Source: CAYSPU01 sp964432995 (GTDB lineage: Bacteria > Verrucomicrobiota > Verrucomicrobiia > Limisphaerales > JAHDYP01). Taken from it: a stretch of 40,244 nucleotides of DNA. Both the position numbers and the translations under genes were made by a program. Of this stretch, positions 31,626 to 38,125 are shown one piece after another; within the stretch, counting starts at the first letter, position 1, and each line of letters opens with the position of its first letter. The notes under the pieces were generated by a model, which worked only from the letters and a program-made list of their open reading frames with translations, was not told where the DNA came from and did not search any database. Where the stretch lies: positions 1-40,244 of the forward strand of contig CAYSPU010000012.1 in NCBI GenBank assembly GCA_964432995.1, written 5' to 3'.

Positions 31626-31655
31626 GTTGCGGCTGGGCGGGGGATTGGCTTATAA
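31626..31655 (+). promoter_or_regulatory. Possible promoter of the TRAP operon
   Basis: TTGCGG followed after 18 bp by TATAAG (about 31650-31655), roughly 80 bases before the dctP ATG. The -10 box is good and the -35 weak. It is the best candidate in the gap. Confidence 0.35.
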
Positions 31656-31735
31656 GGTCGCCGCAACACGACACGCACCCCGAGCTCACGACGACTTGGG
31701 GCGCCAGAAGACAACGAGACCCGGAAGGGAGAACT

Positions 31736-32794
31736 ATGAACAAGCGACGATGGACAGTAGCCGCGAGCGCACTTCTGCTCGCGGGCGCATGGCTGACGGC
31801 GTGCCGGCCGGCGGGAGATCGCCCGGCCGCCGGGCCGGCCCAGCCGGCGGAAGTCATCAAACTCTCGTACAGCATCTTCTTCCCCCCGACGCACGTGCAG
31901 TGCATCGCGGCCACGAACTGGGCGCAAGAGATCCAGAAGCGCACCGGCGGCCGGGTGCAGATCACGATGTATCCCGCCGGGTCGCTGACCAAGGCCGATC
32001 AGTGCTACGAGGGCGTCATCAAGGGGATCTCCGATCTCGGGATGAGCTGCTTTGCCTACACGCGCGGGCGCTTTCCGCTCCTGGAGGGGCTGGATTTGCC
32101 GCTGGGCTATCCGGACGGCATGAGCGCCACGCGCATTGCCAACGCGGTGATTGACAAGTATCAGCCGGCGGAGCTGGCGGACGTGAAGGTGCTCTACGTT
32201 CATGCGCACGGGCCGGGCATCCTGGCCAGCAAGAAGGCCGTCCGGTCGCTCGCGGACCTCAAGGGTCTGAAAGTCCGCGCCACCGGGTTGTCGGCCAAGA
32301 TCGTGGAGGCCCTGGGCGGCACACCGGTCGCCATGAGCCAACCGGAAACCTACGAGGCCCTCTCCAAAGGCGTCGTCGAAGCCACCCTTTGCCCGATCGA
32401 AACCCTGAAAGGTTGGAAGCAGGGCGAGACCATCGAATACGTTGTGGACTCCACGGTGATTGGCTACACCACGGCGATGTTCGTGGTGATGAACAAGGAG
32501 AAGTGGGCGCAATTGCCGGCCGACGTGCAGAAGGTCTTCGGCGACGTGAGCCAGGAGTGGATTGCCAGGCACGGCGAGGCCTGGGACCAGGCCGATAGGG
32601 AGGGGCGCGAGTTCGTGACCGGGCTCCAACGCCAGTTCATTCAGTTGCCCGAGGCCGAGCAGCGGCAATGGAAGGCGGCGGTCCAGCCGATCCTCGACGA
32701 CTTCGTGAAGAAGGCCAAGGAGAAGAACCTGCCGGGCGACACGCTGGTGGCGGACATCCAGCAGGGAATCGCCAAGGCGACGGCGGGCAAATGA
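31736..32794 (+). CDS. dctP: TRAP transporter solute-binding lipoprotein, DctP family
   Basis: 352 aa. MNKRRWTVAASALLLAGAWLTAC is a lipoprotein signal with lipobox LTAC (Cys23). The mature domain begins after a Pro/Ala linker with IKLSYSIFFPPTHVQC. Its family marks are GGRVQITMYPAGSLTKADQCYEGV, LADLKGLKVRATGLSAKIVEALGGTPVAMSQPETYEAL, and the conserved Arg that salt-bridges the substrate carboxylate in KVRATG. It captures an organic acid for the DctQM permease. AAGGGAG about seven bases upstream supports ATG 31736. It overlaps dctQ by ATGA. Substrate type is inferred from the family only. Confidence 0.92.
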   Translation: MNKRRWTVAASALLLAGAWLTACRPAGDRPAAGPAQPAEVIKLSYSIFFPPTHVQCIAATNWAQEIQKRTGGRVQITMYPAGSLTKADQCYEGVIKGISDLGMSCFAYTRGRFPLLEGLDLPLGYPDGMSATRIANAVIDKYQPAELADVKVLYVHAHGPGILASKKAVRSLADLKGLKVRATGLSAKIVEALGGTPVAMSQPETYEALSKGVVEATLCPIETLKGWKQGETIEYVVDSTVIGYTTAMFVVMNKEKWAQLPADVQKVFGDVSQEWIARHGEAWDQADREGREFVTGLQRQFIQLPEAEQRQWKAAVQPILDDFVKKAKEKNLPGDTLVADIQQGIAKATAGK

Positions 32795-33318
32795 GTTCGC
32801 CGGCTGAGTCTGCGGCCAGCCTGCGAGGACCGTTGGCGTGGTATCACCGGGTGTTGCGCGGGGTGGTGATGGCGCTGGCGCACGTGGCGGGGGCGAGTCT
32901 CCTGGTGATGGTGCTGGTCACCAGCGCGGAGGTGGTGCTGCGCCTCTTCCGCCTGTCGCTGACCGGCGCCTATGACATCGTTCGCATTGCGGCCGCGATC
33001 ACCATCGCGGCGGCGCTGCCGTATACCACAGCGATCAAGGGGCATGTCGCCATCGAGTATTTCTTCCACAAGCTGGGCCGGCGCGGGCGGATGGTGGTGG
33101 ACGCCGGGATGCGGGTGACGGGCATGGCGCTGTTCAGCCTGCTGGCGTGGGGGTGCGTGGACTACGGCAATTCGCTGCGCCGGCGGGGGGAGGTCAGCGG
33201 GACTTTGGAGCTGCCGATCTTCTGGGTCCCGTATGTGTTGGCGGCTTCGTGTGCTCTGGTGGTGCTGATCAAGCTGTATCACCTGACGCACCCGGGCCGG
33301 CCGATGATCAAGCCATGA
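32791..33318 (+). CDS. dctQ: TRAP transporter small permease, DctQ family
   Basis: 175 aa with four membrane spans: VVMALAHVAGASLLVMVLVTSAEVVLRLF, TGAYDIVRIAAAITIAAALPYT, VVDAGMRVTGMALFSLLAWGCV and FWVPYVLAASCALVVLIKLYHL. The order and the E-V-x2-R-x-F motif after span 1 match DctQ. The ATG overlaps the dctP TGA, and its own TGA overlaps the dctM ATG, so all three are translated as one unit. DctQ bridges the large subunit in sodium-driven uptake. Confidence 0.9.
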   Translation: MSSPAESAASLRGPLAWYHRVLRGVVMALAHVAGASLLVMVLVTSAEVVLRLFRLSLTGAYDIVRIAAAITIAAALPYTTAIKGHVAIEYFFHKLGRRGRMVVDAGMRVTGMALFSLLAWGCVDYGNSLRRRGEVSGTLELPIFWVPYVLAASCALVVLIKLYHLTHPGRPMIKP

Positions 33319-34616
33319 GCCCGAACGAAGGGGCAGTGATCGGGTTTGCCTTGCTGCTGGTCCTGCTGGCGGGGTCGATGCCGGTCGGCTACGTCATGGC
33401 CGCGGTGGGCCTGGTCGGCTTCGCGATCATGGTGTCGCCCCAGGCGGCCTTCAGCATGGCCACCATCGAGCTCTACGGCACCTTCTCGGATTACAACCTC
33501 ACGACCATCCCGCTTTTCGTGCTGATGGGACAGGTCGCGTTTCACACGGGCGTCAGTCGCGGGTTGTTCGACGCCGCGTATCACTGGATGGGGCGGCTGC
33601 CGGGCGGCCTGGCGATGTCCACCGTGGGGGCCTCGACGGCTTTTGGGGCGATCTGCGGGTCCGGGCCCGCCACCTCGGCCACGATTGCCTCGGTGGCCCT
33701 GCCGGAGATGCGCCGTTACCGATACGACATGCAGTTGGCGACTGGCTGCGTGGCGGCCGGGGGCGGCCTGGGGATGTTGATTCCGCCGAGCATCGTGTTC
33801 ATCGTGTATGCGATTCTCACCGGGGAATCGATCGGGAAGCTGTTCATCGCCGGGGTGGCGCCGGGGCTGTTGATCGCGCTTCTGTTTTGCGCGGTGATCT
33901 TCATCCAGTGCCGCCGCCGGCCGCAGTTGGGTCCGGTGGGACCGGTGTTCCCCTGGCGCCAGAAGCTGACCTCGCTCCTGGGGGTGTGGGAAACGCTCGC
34001 CCTCTTTGTGCTGGTGATGGGCGGGATGTTCGGGGGCTTCTTCACCGCCACCGAGGCCGCCGCCGTCGGCGCCGCCGGCACGCTGGTCATTGCCCTGCTC
34101 AAGCGGGAACTGACCTGGGCGCGGCTGCTCCAGTGCCTGAACGAGTCGATCCGCACATCGTGCATGGTGATGGTCATCGTGGCGGGTGCGATCATCTTCG
34201 GGAGATTCCTGGCGGTGACCCAGGTGCCGTCGAACCTGGCCGCCTGGCTCGCGGGGTTGCCCCTGCCCGGATGGTGCATCATCGCGATGATCCTGGCATT
34301 CTATCTGGTGGGCGGCTGCTTCCTGGACGCGCTGGCGCTCGACATTCTGACGATCCCGATCTTCTACCCGGTGATCCTGGCGCTGGGTTACGATATCATC
34401 TGGTTCGGGGTGATGATTGTGGTGGTGACGATGATGGGCGTGATCACACCGCCGGTCGGCGTCTGCGTGTATGTCGTGGCGGGAATGGCGCGGGATGTGC
34501 CGCTGGAAAAGGTGTTTCGCGGCAGCCTGCCGTTCCTCTGGGCGCTGGTGCTGGCGGCCGCCCTGCTCGTCCTCTTCCCGCAGATCGCCACCTTCCTGCC
34601 CTCGCTGGTCAAATGA
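33315..34616 (+). CDS. dctM: TRAP transporter large permease, DctM family
   Basis: 433 aa, the normal DctM length, with about 12 hydrophobic segments. Marks include LAGSMPVGYVMAAVGLVGF, FSDYNLTTIPLFVLMGQVAFHTGVSRGLFDAAYHWMGRLPGGLAMSTV, GAICGSGPATSATIASVALPEMRRYRYD, GGGLGMLIPPSIVFIVYAILTGESIGKLFIAG, and a C-terminal half repeating the same pattern (GVITPPVGVCVYVVAG). It is the sodium/solute symport channel. ATG 33315 overlaps the dctQ stop. The universal stress protein gene follows after ten bases. Confidence 0.93.
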   Translation: MSPNEGAVIGFALLLVLLAGSMPVGYVMAAVGLVGFAIMVSPQAAFSMATIELYGTFSDYNLTTIPLFVLMGQVAFHTGVSRGLFDAAYHWMGRLPGGLAMSTVGASTAFGAICGSGPATSATIASVALPEMRRYRYDMQLATGCVAAGGGLGMLIPPSIVFIVYAILTGESIGKLFIAGVAPGLLIALLFCAVIFIQCRRRPQLGPVGPVFPWRQKLTSLLGVWETLALFVLVMGGMFGGFFTATEAAAVGAAGTLVIALLKRELTWARLLQCLNESIRTSCMVMVIVAGAIIFGRFLAVTQVPSNLAAWLAGLPLPGWCIIAMILAFYLVGGCFLDALALDILTIPIFYPVILALGYDIIWFGVMIVVVTMMGVITPPVGVCVYVVAGMARDVPLEKVFRGSLPFLWALVLAAALLVLFPQIATFLPSLVK

Positions 34617-34626
34617 CGGAGACACC

Positions 34627-35133
34627 ATGAATCCGGCCGCCCTGCCCGAAAGCCGTTTCCAACGGATCCTCTTCTGCACCGACTTCTCCGAAAGCGCCGA
34701 CGCCGCGTTCGAGTTCGCCGTGGACGCCGCCGTGCGTCGTCCGGGTTCGACGCTCCACTTGCTGCACGTGATCCACGAGCCGGACGCCCAATTCTGGAAG
34801 TCCTACATCGCAGAGGTGGACAATGTGGACGCCGAGGCCCGGAAGGCGATCGACGCCAAAGTGGCGGCGACCTACCTGTCACGCGTCCCGAAGGGTGTGG
34901 AAGTGAAGGTGGAGTTCCGCATCGGACCGGGTGCGGCGGCCATCCTCGAGTTCGCGCGCGCCCACCGGGTGGACGTCATCGTTCTGGGTCGGCACGGGCA
35001 CAGCCGGGCGGGCAAGGTGCTTTTCGGGAGCGTGGCGGAGAAGGTGGTGCGGAAGGCCGAGTGCGCGGTGCTCGTGGTGCCGTTGAGCTACGCGAAGGCT
35101 CGGCCGGAATCGTCCGCGGGTCCGCAGGAATGA
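34627..35133 (+). CDS. Universal stress protein (UspA fold)
   Basis: 168 aa. RILFCTDFSESADAAFEFAVDAA is the first beta-alpha unit with the family's acidic ATP-binding Asp. VDVIVLGRHGHSRAGKVLFGSVAEKVVRKAECAVLVVP holds the ATP loop G-x2-G-x9-G-S. Usp proteins bind ATP or AMP and accompany some TRAP transporters (TeaD-like), where they tune uptake. The ten-base spacing from dctM and GGAGA before ATG 34627 support co-transcription and that role here; the role is inference from context. Confidence 0.88.
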   Translation: MNPAALPESRFQRILFCTDFSESADAAFEFAVDAAVRRPGSTLHLLHVIHEPDAQFWKSYIAEVDNVDAEARKAIDAKVAATYLSRVPKGVEVKVEFRIGPGAAAILEFARAHRVDVIVLGRHGHSRAGKVLFGSVAEKVVRKAECAVLVVPLSYAKARPESSAGPQE

Positions 35134-35140
35134 CGGGCGA

Positions 35141-35449
35141 TCAGCCGTTCCAGAGCGGTGCGCGCTGACGCTCCAACTGGCGGAACAGCCAGGCCCGGGC
35201 GTAGGCCCAGTAGCGTTTGGCCGTCGGCTCGGAAATGCCCAGAATTTCGGCTGCTTCCGCCAACGTCAGGCCGACGAAATGCCGCAGCTTGACCAACTCG
35301 GCCTTCTGGGGCTCATGCTCGGCCAACCGCTCCAACGCCTCGTCGAGCGCCAGCAATTCGTCGTCGGGAACCGGCGCCGGGATCTCGAGCGCATCGGTAT
35401 CCACGCGCTGGGTTACGCCGTGGGTCTCCGGCCGCACCTCTGACTTCAC
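35141..35449 (-). pseudogene. C-terminal remnant of an ECF sigma factor gene
   Basis: 102 codons that align with the C-terminal half of the intact sigma factor at 37415-37990: RVDTDALEIPAPVPDDELLALDEAL... against RVDTDALEIAAPAADDQLLALHEAL..., then KAELVKLR-FVGL-LAEAAE-LG-SEPTAKR-WAYARAWL. Region 4 (-35 recognition) is complete, but region 2 (-10 melting and core binding) is absent. The first ten codons (MKSEVRPETH) are unrelated. It runs toward the TRAP operon, on the opposite strand. It cannot work as a sigma factor; it may be simple debris or make a small DNA-binding protein. Confidence 0.75.
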
Positions 35450-35641
35450 GGGCCACAGTCCACTCCGATTCTGCGGAGAGTGCGAATCAAAAAGCGGTCA
35501 ATACTATCGACCTTTCCTCAGTATCCAGGGCAACTGCGCGGAACGACCTCTTGCGCGGCGCCGGCCTGAATCGGCTTTTCTTGAGGCGCTGGTTGCCTCA
35601 TCGTGCGGCATCTGGTCCCCGCGGTAGGAGCGCCATTCGCA

Positions 35642-37219
35642 ATGAAGCTCGTGTTTGTCAACATCATGCAGGAGCTGCACCGCTTCGATTCAACCTCCTA
35701 CATCACCCAGCCGCCAGTGCCCCTGGCCGTGCTCAACGGCGTCACGCCCCAAGCCATCGAGACCGACCTGCTGGATGAGCAGACGGACGACATTCGATTC
35801 GAGGGGGACGTTTTCGCGTTCACCCTGTCAACTCAGTACGCCCGCAAGGTGTATCGGTACGCGGACGCTCTGCGCGCGGATGGGAAGAAGGTGATTCTGG
35901 GCGGTATTCACCCCACGGTGTGTCCCGAGGAGGCCATGCGCCACGCCGACGCCATTGTGACCGGCGAAGCCGAACTCCTCTGGCCGACCGTTTGCGACGA
36001 TCTTCTCGGAGGCAGACTGCAGCCCCGGTACGACGGCTCGCCCACGCCGCCGTCCCGGATGAGACCGATCGACTACCGGTTTTTCGGAGAGCGTCGGTAT
36101 CTGACTCCCGCGTCGCTCTTTGCCACCCGCGGCTGCAATCGTCGGTGCTCCTTTTGCGTGAGTTCGCGCTACATGGGGCCATTCCGGACCAAACCCCTGG
36201 ACGTGCTCGAACGCGAGATGGACCAACTGCAGGAGCTCTATCCGGCCGCGTTCCTGCAGTTCACCGATGACAACCTGCTGGCGGATCGGGAATACGCGAC
36301 CGCTCTGCTGGATCTGGTCCGACAGAAGCGACGGCGCTTCGTTACCATGGTGACAGTCGATCAGTTCTGTGACACCACGCTCCTCGAAGAGATGGCGTCT
36401 GCCGGCTGCCTGGGTGTCGCGGTGGGACTCGAGCCCGTGGACGACGACAATTGCGTTGCCGTGCGGAAGTTCCAGAATGTGGGGAAGTCGTTTCCCGAGG
36501 CCGTCCGGCGCGCGAACGATTTGGGCATCCAGGTCTGTGGCCTGATCATGTTGGGCCTGCCGCACGACACCCCGGACCGGCTCGCCGCAACACTGCGTCG
36601 ACTCGAGGAGATCCCGTGTAGTCTGTACGACCTGCGCACGCTGCGCCTTTACCCCAGCACGTCGCTTTACCGGGACATGCTCCCTCGGGGGAAGGTGATC
36701 CCCGAGTGGTGGTTGACCGAAGAGACCGAGCCGGGGAACCGACTGCTCCCCGGCTGCCTCGGGGTACACTACCATCATGACCATTTCGCGCCGATGCAGC
36801 TTCAGCATTGGGCGTTGCGATTCACGATCGAGCTCGGCCATATGCGCCCCGCGGCGGTGGCTAACGTCGTTCGGATCGCCCGGCGGGGGCGGGGGCTGAA
36901 GTTCGCGGGTCTCCTGCTCGCGGCCCGCCAACGTGGCGCCAAACAGGCGCGGATGCTTCTGGCCCGACTCGAGGAGGCGATGGCGGCGAATGGTGAGCCG
37001 CCGCGGGAAGAAACGACTGCCCGGCAAGCGGTCGCTCAGCCCCTCCTCAGTTCTGTAGCCGAATCGAGCCCGGCAACGCTCTGCGGCAGTTGTTCAGATT
37101 GCTCGCCGCCTGCGAGCGAATTGGCTCGACCAGCCGCGGCCCAGGAGGCCAAGGGCGAACGAGAACAACAGGCGTGGCCAAGACTGCCCAGCGTCGTTCA
37201 GCCGACACACCGCAACTGA
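35642..37219 (+). CDS. B12-binding radical SAM protein
   Basis: 525 aa. Residues 1-140 form a cobalamin-binding Rossmann domain (PPVPLAVLNGVTPQ, KKVILGGIHPTVCPEEAMRHADAIVTGEAE). FATRGCNRRCSFCVSS has the [4Fe-4S] motif C165-x3-C169-x2-C172, followed by a radical SAM barrel (FLQFTDDNLLADREYATALL, GVAVGLEPVDD, CGLIMLGLPHDTPDRLAATLRRLEE). Such enzymes methylate or rearrange unactivated carbons, e.g. in hopanoid, bacteriochlorophyll or natural-product pathways. There is no partner gene here to name the substrate. The last 60 or so residues (from LSSVAESSP) are low-complexity, and the final ones read across DNA that encodes a kinase fragment in another frame, so the C-terminus may be acquired. Confidence 0.85.
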   Translation: MKLVFVNIMQELHRFDSTSYITQPPVPLAVLNGVTPQAIETDLLDEQTDDIRFEGDVFAFTLSTQYARKVYRYADALRADGKKVILGGIHPTVCPEEAMRHADAIVTGEAELLWPTVCDDLLGGRLQPRYDGSPTPPSRMRPIDYRFFGERRYLTPASLFATRGCNRRCSFCVSSRYMGPFRTKPLDVLEREMDQLQELYPAAFLQFTDDNLLADREYATALLDLVRQKRRRFVTMVTVDQFCDTTLLEEMASAGCLGVAVGLEPVDDDNCVAVRKFQNVGKSFPEAVRRANDLGIQVCGLIMLGLPHDTPDRLAATLRRLEEIPCSLYDLRTLRLYPSTSLYRDMLPRGKVIPEWWLTEETEPGNRLLPGCLGVHYHHDHFAPMQLQHWALRFTIELGHMRPAAVANVVRIARRGRGLKFAGLLLAARQRGAKQARMLLARLEEAMAANGEPPREETTARQAVAQPLLSSVAESSPATLCGSCSDCSPPASELARPAAAQEAKGEREQQAWPRLPSVVQPTHRN

Positions 37220-37257
37220 TCAACCTGCTCAAGGGCGACCTCGATTGGATCGTGATG
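37174..37257 (+). pseudogene. Fragment of a Ser/Thr kinase gene
   Basis: In one frame this encodes VAKTAQRRSADTPQLINL, then LKGDLDWIVM, matching the segment RR-A-P-L---GDLDWIVM of the intact kinase in this window. The 25 bases 37234-37258 match 39227-39251 with one mismatch. Neither the kinase motifs before it nor the LEKDRTRRY after it are present, so only about 28 codons remain. It overlaps the end of the radical SAM frame. Confidence 0.7.
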
Positions 37258-37268
37258 ACTGGCCTTCG

Positions 37269-37367
37269 CGCTGGCGCTTTCCCACCAGCATTTACCTGGG
37301 CCAGGCACTGCGCTTGGAGGCGGCGCAGACGTTCCAGCGCAACGGCATTCCGGTGCCGCCACCGTGA
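37269..37367 (+). pseudogene. Unidentified C-terminal gene fragment
   Basis: In another frame directly after the kinase fragment the DNA reads RWRFPTSIYLGQALRLEAAQ, then TFQRNGIPVPPP and TGA. The residue choice looks protein-like, but no start is present. I do not recognise the family. It seems to be the tail of a lost gene, sitting before the intact sigma gene. Confidence 0.35.
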
Positions 37368-37414
37368 CCAAGCCGCGCGTTGACTCCTCCCGGGAACGGT
37401 GTTGAATTCAGCCA

Positions 37415-37990
37415 GTGATTCCTGAGGAAGAGAGCGGCGAAGGAGGAGCTGCGACGACACGGCCGCGCGGTTCCCAAGTGGCCGAGGCCCTGCTTCCCCA
37501 GATGTACGACGAACTGCGGCGCCTGGCCGCGCACAAACTGGCTCAGGAGGCCCCCGGCCACACACTCCAACCGACGGCCCTGGTGCATGAGGCCTGGCTG
37601 CGGCTGGCCGCCCAGGACAAGCAGACCTACGCCAACCGCACCCATTTCTTCGCTGTGGCCGCCGAGGCCATGCGGCGAATTCTCATCGACCGTGCCCGGC
37701 GGCGGCAAGCGGTGCGCCGGGGCGGACAGGCCCAGCGTGTGGATACGGACGCGCTCGAGATCGCCGCGCCCGCTGCGGACGATCAGTTGCTGGCGCTGCA
37801 CGAGGCTCTCGATCGTTTTGCGGCCCTCGAACCGCAGAAAGCCGAGTTGGTCAAGCTGCGTTACTTCGTCGGGCTGAATTTGGCTGAAGCGGCCGAGGTG
37901 CTGGGAGTCTCGGAGCCGACGGCCAAACGCCACTGGGCCTATGCCCGGGCGTGGCTTCTTTGCGAGCTCGAGCACGATTTGCCCCGCTGA
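37415..37990 (+). CDS. ECF RNA polymerase sigma factor (Sigma70_ECF / TIGR02999-like)
   Basis: 191 aa. Region 2 is in LLPQMYDELRRLAAHKLAQEAPGHTLQPTALVHEAWLRLAAQ and THFFAVAAEAMRRILIDRARRRQAVRRGG, the signature of this subfamily. Region 4 is EPQKAELVKLRYFVGLNLAEAAEVLGVSEPTAKRHWAYARAWL, with its helix-turn-helix. It lies 135 bases upstream of the kinase-WD40 gene on the same strand, a pairing common in Planctomycetes and Verrucomicrobia, where the kinase is thought to control the sigma factor in place of an anti-sigma factor. GTG 37415 is the best available start; no strong ribosome site is visible. Confidence 0.9.
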   Translation: MIPEEESGEGGAATTRPRGSQVAEALLPQMYDELRRLAAHKLAQEAPGHTLQPTALVHEAWLRLAAQDKQTYANRTHFFAVAAEAMRRILIDRARRRQAVRRGGQAQRVDTDALEIAAPAADDQLLALHEALDRFAALEPQKAELVKLRYFVGLNLAEAAEVLGVSEPTAKRHWAYARAWLLCELEHDLPR

Positions 37991-38125
37991 GCGTCCCGGT
38001 TCCCAGTGTGTCGCGGTCGGTGCGGCGCCTCCACGGTCGGGCGGCGGATCTTAGGGTGATCCGTTTCGCCGCAGAGCTGCGCGTTATAGAGCGGATGGAG
38101 TCCTTCAAAGCATCAGGAAGCTGCC

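Noticed and set aside
37090..37383. 97-codon plus frame after the radical SAM gene as an intact gene
   Set aside because: Only the middle (GDLDWIVM region) is protein-like, and it matches a kinase fragment. The rest is Arg-rich and meaningless, so it was recorded as gene debris.
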